Of a DNA stretch of 64,000 nucleotides, positions 11,732 through 21,489 are shown in pieces. The notes under the pieces are model-generated. The model was not told the DNA's origin. It did no database searches and saw nothing but the letters and a program-made list of their open reading frames with translations. Numbering within the stretch: position 1 is the stretch's first letter; every line of letters starts with the position of its first letter. Source of the DNA: Rhizophagus irregularis (lineage: Eukaryota; Glomeromycota; Glomeromycetes; Glomerales; Glomeraceae); contig NC_089442.1 of the NCBI RefSeq assembly GCF_026210795.1, positions 2,108,001 through 2,172,000 of the forward strand, read 5' to 3'. Position numbers and translations under genes: made by a program.

Positions 11732-13685
11732 TAAGGTTGCCTGCCGAAACCTATTTGGCCTAATGCCAAAAGGAGAAACTCCACATATAGTACCGTAACT
11801 GCGAAACTGTGAAACTGCGAAACTGCCAAAACTTGCGAAACTGCCAAAATTTGCGAAACCTTTATAACGAGTTTATCCGTAGTTTCGGTATAATAAATAA
11901 TAATATTTTATATGAATTTCGGTATAATTACAGCATTCCTAATATTTTATTTTTAATTTCAGTCTCTAATAAATTTACATGTAAATAAACAACGTTGTAA
12001 TATTCTAATAATAATATTATTATTGAAAAATCCTATCAAATGCAACAGTTGTGATTTTTTTTCTGGGAATTCTGCATAAAAAAAAAATAAATTAATTAAA
12101 TTTATCAAAAAAAAAAAAATAACAAAACCCTTCTCCCAGTATTTTACCTCGATTACAAAAGTCCGGTCATATTTTTTCATCTGACAATCCTACAAAAAGA
12201 AAAAAAAATCAATTAAATTTATTAAAAAAAAATGATGAAAACACCTTCTCCGACCCTCCCTCACCTTAATTTTAAGAGTCTGGTCATGTTTTTCATAAAT
12301 TATGAAAAAATTAATGAAAAACTTTCACCGGTCCTCCTTTACTTTAATTTATAAATTCGTACATGTTTTTCGTCTAGCAATACTACAAAAAAAAAATAAA
12401 TAAGAAATTTATTAAATATAAAAACAACGAAAAATCTTCCTCAGCCCCCTTCTTTACCTAAATTCTAAAGTCCGGTCATGTTTTTCGTCCAGAAACACTA
12501 CAAAAAAGAAAAAAATAAATAAGTTAAATTTATTAAATAAAAAAACAACGAAAAACCTTTTCTCAGCCCCCTCTTTTACCTAAATTCTAAAGTCTGGTCA
12601 TGTTTTTCGTCTGGCAACACTACAAAAAGAAAAAAATAAATTAGTTAAATTTATTAAAATAAAAAACAACAAAAAATCTTTCCCTCAACCCTTCCTTACC
12701 TCATTTCCAAAGTCCGGTCATATTTTTTGTCTGGAAACACTACAAAAAAGAAAAAAATAAATAAGTTAAATTTATTAAATAAAAAAATAACGAAAAACCT
12801 TCCTCAGCCCCCTCCTTTACCTAAATCCCAAAGTCCGATCATGTTTTTCATCCGGAAACACTACAAAAAAGAAAAAAATAAATAAGTTAAATTTATTAAA
12901 TAATAAAACAATGAAAAACCTTTTATCAGCCCCCATACTTTTTAAACTAAAGTCAATCAGTGTTTTTCGTCTGGCAACACTATAAAAAAGAAAAAAATAA
13001 ATTAGTTAAATTTATTAAAATAAAAAACAATGAAAAATCTTTCCCTCAACCCTTTCTTACCTCATTTTCAAAGTCCGGTCATGTTTTTCATCCGGCAACC
13101 TTACAATAAAGAAAAAATAAATAAATTTATTAAAATGGACCCTTTTCCAGTTTTTTCTTACTTCAAAAGTCCGGTTGTGCTTTTTGTCTGGCAACCCTAT
13201 AAAACGAAAAATAAACTATTACATTTTTTAAATAAAAACTTCCTGTCCGGACCCTTCTTAGTTCTTTACCTCATAATTTTTGTCCAGAAACCTCAATACA
13301 AGAAAAAAGAGATCATCAGATGATTTGTACTACGCAATCTGTCTGATAATCTAACTTTCCTGTACCGGATTGGCGTAAATCATTGATAATTCGATAAATT
13401 CAGCAAATTTCGGCAATTACGTCTATATAAATTCAATACGGCTGAATACGGCATTGCATCAAAAAAAAAATCCATGCTGAAATTAATCATAATTCATAAT
13501 GTTGCTGAAACTATATGTATATCATATGATGTACTACGCTGAAACAGTTATGGCAGCTTAGACAGTTTCAGCAGGTTTCAGCAGTTACGGCATTTCAACA
13601 TTTTAGACCAATTTTGCGAAACTAGTTTCGGCAGTTTCACATACGCCATCCCGCCAAAACCTCCTAGTTTCGGCAAGCAATCTTA
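11732..13685. mobile_element. hAT-like TIR element with satellite core, 8-bp TSD
   Basis: The termini are TAAGGTTGCCTGCCGAAAC on the left and, reverse-complemented, TAAGATTGCTTGCCGAAAC on the right. Both are flanked by the perfect 8-bp repeat AGCGAGGT (11724-11731 and 13686-13693). An 8-bp duplication and ends of form TARNG are hallmarks of hAT elements. Just inside the left end are about five GCGAAACTG(CC) motifs (11800-11860). Inside the right end the same motif occurs inverted (CAGTTTCRGCA, 13560-13650). The core is a ~120-bp satellite. No transposase frame is present, so it would need a transposase in trans. Confidence 0.8.
12150..13300. repeat. Satellite array, unit about 120 bp
   Basis: Nine to ten diverged units with the phase mark AAGTCCGGTCATGTTTTTCG. 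It recurs near 12155, 12271, 12467, 12589, 12708, 12830, 12949, 13071 and 13160, so the middle of the array has a 119-122-bp period. The rest of each unit is an A-rich part (AAGAAAAAAATAAATAAG, TTAAATTTATTAAA) and a C/T-rich part (CAGCCCCCTCCTTTACCT). It is confined to the interior of the surrounding TIR element. Confidence 0.9.
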
Positions 13686-13983
13686 AGCGAGGTCTTTTTA
13701 AAATTAAAAATATTTAGATATAATAATATTTTTACTATAGTATTATTAATTAAAAATTTTTTTTTAATAATACCAGATTTTAGCCTTTAACTCTTAAAAT
13801 ATATAAATATTAAATTTGTTTAAAAATATAATAGTTGCAGAAATTATATTAGTAATTTATTATTTTTTTAAGTATTTAAATATGAGATAATTTATTCATT
13901 GCGTATGCAACATTATCACGCTATGTAATATTATAGCTTGTGTTTTATAAAATATGCGTGCTTAATTAACTGAACAATATATA

Positions 13984-14178
13984 CAGTCAAAGCTCGTTAT
14001 AGTGAATCTCGTTATAGTGAACATTAAGTAAAATCGCGTTATAGTGACCTATTGATTTTTTTCCTTATAATTAATTTCTCTCGATATAGTGAATTTTCTT
14101 AATAAATCTCGTTATAGTGAAAAAAAGGGAAAAAATTATATAGTGGAACGAAAAGTTTACTATAACGAGCTTTGACTG
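13984..14178. mobile_element. pogo/Tc1-mariner-type MITE, TA target duplication
   Basis: Near-perfect inverted ends CAGTCAAAGCTCGTTATAGT, flanked by TA on both sides, total 195 bp. Subterminal copies of CTCGTTATAGTGA are repeated inside both ends. CAGTC ends with TA duplication are typical of pogo/Tigger and other Tc1-mariner elements. Non-coding. A decayed pogo-type transposase lies about 5 kb away, but a direct link is not shown. Confidence 0.9.
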
Positions 14179-14373
14179 TATATAAGTCAGATGAAAATTT
14201 TAAAATTTATTAAGATTAATAAGCAAATTATTTTCATTCTGCTAAGCAAACTCAAATTGTAACATTAAAATTTTTTGCACTACTAAGCAATTTATTTTAT
14301 GACTTCGTAAAATTAAAAAAAATTTCTTGCTAATTTTAATTATTTATATTATTACTTTATTGACAAATTGACA

Positions 14374-15910
14374 TTATTGTATCATATTAATAATGCTATT
14401 TTTAATAGTATTACAGTTAAAATAATTAAAAATACTACGTGCTACTCCTGTTAAAATTAGTGAACTATTACCAATTATTACTCCATTTAAATTAATATGA
14501 TATATAATATTTTGAGAACACTGATGAGTAAATAGTGTATAACTTTCTACAGTTTGACTTGCAAAAATATTGAGATGAATGGGCAAATATACTTGTAATG
14601 AAATATAAGACAAATCTTCAATTTGAGTTACTGCATTTTGGCTATAACAATGGTTACCATAACCTTCATAATACATTGCTATTATTTTAGCAATACAAAT
14701 TTTTGTCCCATACAATGCAATTACATAGTCACTTTGTTGCAATGGAAAATCTTGAGTAATATTTGCCAATTCAACACATATAACTAAATTAAATAATAAA
14801 TTATTAATATTAAAAATTATATAAATAAATTACATGATTAATATTATATTTACTTTTATTTGTAACTTTATTAGTTTGTCTTTGCCTAATTTATGTAAAC
14901 TTGCAAGATTAGCTGTCATTGCCTTCCAATTTTCTTTCTATCACTTTTCACATTGTTTAATAAATTGTACTGCCAGATCATCATTATTCGTAAGATGTGA
15001 AATTATATGACCAGCCTTATTTGGATTAATAGTATTTGTGTTTTCATAACCAATCATATATGCACAATTTTGTCTTTCAATTGGTCTTGAATTATATGCT
15101 TCATGATCCCTTCGTAATTTAATCATAACCAAATAATTCAGCTCTCCTGTTGGAAAAATATATCTAATAGAAGAATCTTTCATGATTATGTTAATATTTA
15201 ATAATCTATATATTAAAAAACACTGCAATCACGTGGGCGTTATGTTTAGATTAACCATATAAATAAGTCATTTGAATTGTGTAACCCTACTCCTATTTGT
15301 CGCCAATGTTACACAAGACCAAAAAAGGAAATTTTATTTCTGGCGAAAAACTAAAATTTTGAGTTACGCAGGATTCCATAAAAGGAAATTATCAGTTACA
15401 CAAATCTCCAAAAAAGGAAATTTTGTCTTCTGTTACTTTTCAGAGAAATTAAAAATTGTTGCTCAAATTTCCAAAAAAGGAAATTCTTTGCAGATCTTTT
15501 AATTCTGGCCAGAATTACATATTAACTGTTGTCGTAGACAACAGGTGAACACTAGTATACTATTAAAAACTTTGATAATGTAGTAATATAATTAAAAGAA
15601 AAATTCATACCATGAGTAAGTTGCTTATTATTAATTATTTCCATATTATCTAAAGATAAAATAACTTGGGTTTGCCGAATTTGATCATCAACATTCTTAA
15701 TGTTTGATAAATCAAGAACATCATCAATTCTTTTGGTAGTATGCTTAGATGCTTAACTAATTGCATCAGAAATTTCTTTATCGATTTCAAAGAATTCATT
15801 TAAATCATTTTCCAGTTCCAAAGTTGGCTTAATTCCAATTGATACTTCCAAATTTTGATCATCTATCATTACAAATGGCAGTAATAGTGAATGATTCATA
15901 TTTGAAGTAG
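14374..15910 (-). pseudogene. Decayed multi-exon gene of unknown family
   Basis: Three minus-strand blocks read as parts of one protein. Block 1 (about 15910-15610) is acidic with DDQNLEVSIGIKPTLELEND, has one internal stop, and ends at a plausible donor (GTATGAAT). Block 2 (about 15205-14855) contains YIFPTGELNYLVMIKLRRDH and two consecutive stops before NWKAMTANLASLHKLG. Block 3 (14790-14374) is open and contains VIALYGTKICIAKIIAMYYE and ISLQVYLPIHLNIF. Between blocks 1 and 2 lies inserted repeat sequence (15255-15540) with four copies of CCAAAAAAGGAAATT. The protein is not recognised; it may derive from a mobile element. Stops make it a pseudogene, unless block 3 is used alone. Confidence 0.5.
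15255..15540. repeat. Inserted repeat with CCAAAAAAGGAAATT motifs
   Basis: Four copies of a CCAAAAAAGGAAATTTT-like motif with TTACACAA nearby. The same motif appears inverted (TTTCCTTTTTTGG, TTGTGTAACC) at 16305-16390 in the neighbouring TIR element. It separates two blocks of the decayed minus-strand gene. Ends not resolved. Confidence 0.45.
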
Positions 15911-15920
15911 GTTTCAATTT

Positions 15921-16578
15921 AAAGATACTGCCTGAAACTTAGTAGTTTCTGAAACTGTCAAAACTGAAACTTGGTAAAACTATTTCTGAAATTTTCTTAT
16001 TTTCCAAAACTGGTAAAACTGATAAAACTAATCTGAAACTGGTAAAACTAACCCGAAACTGGTAAAACTAACCTGAAACTGGTAAAACTAACCTGAAACT
16101 GGTAAAACTAACCTGAAACTGGTAAAACTAACCTGAAACTGGTAAAACTAACCCGAAACTGGTAAAACTAATCTGAAAGCTGGTAAAATTAATCCAAAAT
16201 TTATAATGCCAAAATTATTACTGAAAGTTCAAAATTTGGCCGAAATTATTGATATAATCCTGGCCATTTTTGGGACGTAATTCTGGCCAAGAAAATGATC
16301 AACATCAAAATTTCCTTTTTTGGAATTTTGTGTAACCATTGTGTACCTAATTTTCCAATTTTATTGGAAAACATAATTTCCTTTTTAGGAAATTGGTATA
16401 ACGTCACGTGATAAAATATCATAATTTCGGTCAAATTTTAATTTCGGCCAAAATTAGGGAGTTTCGGGCTAGTTTCAGGAGTTTTGGCTAGTTTCGGGAG
16501 TTTTGGAATAGTTTTGGGTTTAGTTTCAGTTTCGGTTTCGATTTCAGAAACTGAAAAATAGTTTCAGACAGCATCTTT
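15921..16578. mobile_element. TIR element with GAAACTG repeats
   Basis: The left end AAAGATACTGCCTGAAACT and the reverse-complemented right end AAAGATGCTGTCTGAAACT match at 17 of 19 positions. The TGCC(T/C)GAAAC core of the termini is shared with the hAT-like element at 11732-13685. The interior holds a 20-bp tandem repeat on the left. On the right, the motif is inverted (AGTTTCGGG, AGTTTCAG), giving the same subterminal design. No exact target duplication was found. Non-coding; it sits at the 5' edge of the decayed gene. Confidence 0.6.
16010..16190. repeat. 20-bp tandem repeat CTGAAACTGGTAAAACTAAC
   Basis: About eight to nine nearly identical 20-bp units, the middle five almost without changes, so the array was homogenised recently. 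Lies inside the TIR element 15921-16578 and reuses its terminal GAAACT motif. Confidence 0.95.
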
Positions 16579-17170
16579 AGTTAATATCATACCTATTTTC
16601 AAAAATCTTATATTAAAAAGTACTGTTTATAGTTACAAATATGTAAAAAATATAATAAATTGCTCAGTATCCAATAATTGTAAAAAAATATAACATAGCT
16701 TGTTAGAATCATTTCATTGAGATAAATCGAATGATAGTAGTTTTATTTTTCTATTTTGCATAATTAATAGCCAAACATCTTCACATCTCTTATAAGACTT
16801 ATTTTAGCCAATATCCTATTATTCTTAAAAGGCAACTACTAAGTACTTATTTTTTCTCAAGTAGTATAGGATCTCGTAATAAGTCATTTTAAGCCTAAGG
16901 TAAAAATTATATATAAAATTCTTTGCAGATCTTATTATAAAAGAAAATTTTATTTTACATTGTTATGATTTTTATCCTTCATATGGGCTGATTTGTTTAC
17001 CTTTAATTAAAATATTGATTTTATTACATTTTTATTATACAAAATACTACTATATAATATACAGTAAATTAGGAATGAGTATTAAAAAATTTTTATTTAA
17101 TGTTATTATACTATAATTTGGTAAATATTTCTTTTAAATTAATATAATTCTTAGCATTCACTATATATAT

Positions 17171-17505
17171 TAAAACTTTGTATCTCAACTTAAAACGTAA
17201 ATATCTCCAGATCCAGTGATCCAATTGGCAAGCTCTTTTTTCGTTCATATAGATCAGATCAAGGGCTTTCTGAAGAGCCTAAATTTATAAAAAATGGATC
17301 AGTAAATCCCAAGATATTTGCATTTAAGTATGTTAAAAAGTTCATATCTCAATTTTAAACGTACTGTAAATATCTCCAGATCTAATGATTCAATCGGCGA
17401 GTTCTTTTTTCGCCTATAAAGTCCAGAATAAGGGCTTTCTAATGAGCCTAAAATTATAGAAAACAGATCAGTAAATCTTGATATATTTGCATTTAAAGAT
17501 AGTAA
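17171..17505. repeat. Tandem duplication, unit about 165 bp
   Basis: Two units (about 17171-17334 and 17335-17505) share AATATCTCCAGATC, AGCTCTTTTTTCG / AGTTCTTTTTTCG, AAGGGCTTTCT and TATTTGCATTTAA. Non-coding; the minus-strand frame at 17299-17520 only reads through copy 2. Confidence 0.85.
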
Positions 17506-18380
17506 TACAAACCCCAACATAAAATAATTATTTTTATCACCTGGCTACTAATTGGTATTTAGGATTTTTTCTGCCAATTATAAACTGGCGGATCAATTAG
17601 TATATCTAAGATGATAAAAAAGTTATTTACTGATCTAGTTTAGTATACTATAAATGGGCCATCATCCTTCAGATGATAATCCATTTATATACTACTAGAT
17701 TAGTAAATAACTAATACTTATTGTTTGAAAATATATCTTTTATATGATATTTTTATTATATTTTTATAAACATTTATAGCTACTAAGACTAGAGATCCTG
17801 GGTGAAACCAAAATATTTAGTCATTTGACTAAACTGAAATAGTTTAGACATTTAAAATTAAAAGACGAAATAGACAAAATTCAATATTCCATAGTATTTC
17901 CATGGATTTTTTATAGATTTCCATGGATTTTTAATTATAATAATTACTTATAAAAAAAAAATAATAATAAATTTATATTAAAATATAATATTTTTTAAAG
18001 GAATTTATAAAACTATTTTATGTATAATATAATTTAATATATTTTTATAATAAAATTATAATTTTATATAAATAAAATTTAAACTTAAAAAATATTACTA
18101 TATAGTTTATTAGTCAATGACGAAACCGAAACTAGTTGGTGACGAAACCAAAATTTTTGGCAAAAAGAGTTTAGCTAGATATCACTAACTAAGACTATAT
18201 AAATTTTTATTTTACTTTATATTCTATTAAAATATACTTACTTTTTAATAATATATGTTAAAAATTCCATATATATGAGAAATGGGTTTTTTATTAGTGA
18301 AATAGGTTTTTTTACAGCTCTTTTACATTTAATAATTTAAGTTTCGCAAATGTAAATTTTTGTTCAACTTATTATTTAGT

Positions 18381-18577
18381 CAAGTGATTAGGACAGTGAC
18401 AGATATTACCTAATATTCTAGAGGGAAGGGGGGTAATTGAAAATCTTAGGTTACATATATACTATATAAGAAAATTACATATATAATATATCTTACCTGG
18501 GGGAGGGGGTAAACTCTTATAATAAACTGATATTAGGTAATATCTGTCATTGCCCTTATCAATCAGATGATTTTTTG
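18381..18577. mobile_element. Nested inverted-repeat MITE with G-runs
   Basis: Inverted ends around TGACAGATATTACCTAATAT (left from about 18393) and GGTAATATCTGTCATTG (right to about 18565), with weaker pairing outward. Two G-rich runs (GAGGGAAGGGGGG at 18420 and GGGGGAGGGGG at 18500) lie on the same strand in otherwise AT-rich DNA. Confidence 0.65.
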
Positions 18578-18987
18578 GTATTACAAAACAATTTTAAGTA
18601 ACAAAAATTATGAAAATCAATTTAATAACTTTTTTTAATGCAAAGTAAACAAATCAGCCCATATGCTTTTAGCTAATTAGTAACTAATAGAATTTAAGAA
18701 AAAAAATAATTAAAAATTATTAGTAAAGAACCAATTTTTTATGGTGACCTTTATTATAAAAAAATGGGATTTTAGTAGTACTTATAAATAAGAATTTTCT
18801 TATTAAACCTTAAAGCTAATCTGAAACTAAAAATACACTACCTATTTGTTCTTATATCCATTACATAATGCTAATCAGTGCACAAAATCTATTCAAATTT
18901 TGCTAGATTATTTTTTTAAAAACTTTTTGTGTGCTGATACTAGTATTCAGTTATTATTTAATAACTTTACTAAATACTTACTTTTAA

Positions 18988-19462
18988 GTTTCATCTTTTT
19001 ATGATTACTGGTTGATAAAATATTTAACAAAATGTCAAAAATTGGCATTTTAATATTTCTTGATTTATGTTTACTATACTACTAGACATTTTGCCTAATG
19101 TCTCAATATTTAGTAATTGTAAAACATAGTTAATAACTCTTTAGAATTGTCTAATAATCAAGATAATGGTAAGATCATTTTTTAGATACAATAGATTATG
19201 AATTATACAAAAAATGTTAAAATGATAAATTACTAAATAAGTTATGATTTATTATGCCTAAAAAGATGATCTTATCACCATTCGATTTGTCCTGATTAAA
19301 CAATTTTAAAGAGCTATTAATCATTTTTTACAATCACTAGATATTGAAAAATTAAGCAAAACATTTAGTGGTATAGTAAATATAAATCAAGTAATATTAA
19401 AATACTGATTTTTAACATTTTGTTAAATATCTTATCAGTCAGTGATCATAAAAAGATGAAAC
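18988..19462. mobile_element. Long inverted repeat (foldback-type MITE)
   Basis: Nearly the whole 475 bp folds back on itself. The ends are GTTTCATCTTTTTATGAT and ATCATAAAAAGATGAAAC; inner pairs include TTAACAAAATGT / ACATTTTGTTAA and GATAATGGTAAGATCAT / ATGATCTTATCACCATT. Only a short loop stays unpaired. Non-coding. Confidence 0.8.
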
Positions 19463-19599
19463 TACTACCATTCAATTTATCTTAATAAGATGATTTTAAT
19501 AAATTGTATTGTATCTTTCTACAATTACTGATTACTAATTTAATAATATATATATATACTTTTTATAATTATAAATTTAATATATATAAATATATATAT

Positions 19600-20103
19600 G
19601 TTGTGCCTCAGATCGATTCTTGCCTCAGATTGAAGCTCGCAGCAGCACCTCGCATTGAGATTGTCATGTAGCTTGCTCCATTTGAATCATTCAATAAAGT
19701 CTGTTATAAGTAAACTTTTTTTCTCATTAATTAAACCACTTTTTGTAACATAAACAAACTTGTGCACCATAATGAGTTACATGTTTCCTGAAATTTTTAT
19801 GTAAATCCGATTTATATTGAAGTTTATATTTGTGTTTTATCTGAAAAATCATTAAATTTTAAGTCATTTTTCAAATGAAAAAATTTAATAAGTATGATTC
19901 CAATTAATCTGAAATTATAGGATTGTATACTTAAAATAATGATAAATAAGTTTACTTAGTACTTAAAAATACATTAAAATTGGAAATTTTGATGTTTAAT
20001 TATAGCTCATTTTTATTAGCAATTAAGATGCGTCAGATGACAATCTCAACTGGCGTGCGCGAAGCCTTCAATTCTGCAAGCAAGAATCGATCTGAGGCAC
20101 AAC
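19600..20103. mobile_element. MITE with GTTGTGCCTCAGATCGATTC ends
   Basis: Perfect inverted ends of about 25 bp (GTTGTGCCTCAGATCGATTC then TTGC), lying between ATATATAT runs on both sides, so a TA-type duplication is likely. Subterminal parts (GACAATCTCAA, TTGAGATTGTC) also pair. 504 bp, non-coding. The GC-richer ends stand out from the AT-rich surroundings. Confidence 0.85.
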
Positions 20104-21489
20104 ATATATATAAAATACATTAAAATTATATATTTTACAATTATTTGTAAATAAATTAATTTTAAATATATTATTAGAAATATTATATTATATATATTAG
20201 TATAGTTATTAAATAAAAGATAATAATTATATTAGTTATTTTATAGATAAAATATCAATTTAATACTTTATAAAGTTAACTGATATATATTATTTTTTTA
20301 TTTAATAATTTTATTATTATGCATATTATGCATATTATTTAAAATTATTTTTATATAATCAATATTTTTATTTCATTTTTTTTACTAGTATATTAGCAAA
20401 ATAAAGGTTTATTAAAATTGGCATAATTCTAATAGATTATATAATAATTTTAAATATAAAATACCTTATATATATTTTTATATAAGAATTATACAATACA
20501 TTAAGAAATTTAGTAATATTAGTAAAGTATAATATAAATAAAAATCATAATAAAAGTTAAATAATAATTTAATAAATTAATATTTAAAGTAATATTTCTT
20601 TTAACAACTAATTAATAAAAATAATTTATTAGTAAAATATTTATCTATATATATAGATTTACATTATTTACTATTTAACATAAATTATATAATTTTAAAT
20701 AAATGTTTAAATGGTCTTAAAGTAATATTTATTATTGTAAGTACTTTTAAAATTATATATTATAATAATTTTAAAATTTAATTAATTTTCTTTAAAATTT
20801 TGCAGTGTATTTGTGATTTTATTAAAGTAAAAATAAAATAGAAAATTACAAAAAAACTACTTTAATATAATTAAATTACAAACTACTTGTTATACAATAT
20901 TGTATTTTATAATAAGTGGTTTATTTGATTCAATAGGTATACATATTTGTAATATATCATTCTTAGGCAAACAGCTCTATTTTTTATGTTAGATGATTAT
21001 AAACCTATTTAAAATTCAATTAATAAATACATTTAAAAATAATATAAAAAAAAACTATATATATACTGTAAAAAATTTTTAAATTTAAATTATATTATCT
21101 AAATTTCATATTTTATATAGTAATAGATTATCTAGATGATTTGTAACAGAAAAAAGAAATACATTATTTAAATTAAATTATCTAATTAATAAATATTACA
21201 AAAAACTAATTATTTATTACAGTAATTAATAAATAAAAATTTTTTTTTTTATATATTAAATAGATTGCACTATCAGCTATAACTTTATTAGAATAATAAA
21301 AAAAGATTATAGTGATTATAGTATTTAAAATGCCTATTTATAATATACAATACCAATATATTATACAACATTAATATAAAAAAAAAATTAGTAATATATT
21401 AAGTATTTTTTATAATAATTGTTTTATAAGATTCATTATATAAAATTAGTATACATATTAAATATTTTCAATTTTTTCAGTTTTTTTTT
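20104..21489. other. AT-rich spacer, no gene seen
   Basis: 1.4 kb of extremely AT-rich sequence with many in-frame stops on both strands. Nothing supportable up to the 3' end of the LtrA-family gene. Confidence 0.5.

Larger units (their letters stand above)
16980..18665. mobile_element. 1.69-kb TIR element (CATATGGGCTGATTTGTTTAC ends)
   Basis: Perfect 21-bp inverted ends at 16980-17000 and 18645-18665. Insertion into a GGATC MITE is shown by comparison with copy A. A short duplication such as CTT is likely but uncertain because the target is a T-run. The interior holds a ~165-bp tandem duplication (17171-17505), a palindrome around 17640-17710 and a nested inverted-repeat element (18381-18577). 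There is no coding frame above 75 codons. Confidence 0.75.
16868..18771. mobile_element. GGATC MITE copy B, split by an insertion
   Basis: The left part 16868-16979 and right part 18666-18771 together match copy A at 11510-11731. A reads ...TGTTATGATTTTTTTCC|TTTTTAGCTAATTA... continuously, whereas B has 1.69 kb of extra sequence at that point. Copy A thus serves as the empty site for the insertion at 16980-18665. Confidence 0.75.

Noticed and set aside
16246-16434. 62-codon minus-strand frame
   Set aside because: Lies in the non-coding interior of the TIR element 15921-16578 and reads repeated TTTCCTTTTTTGG motifs.
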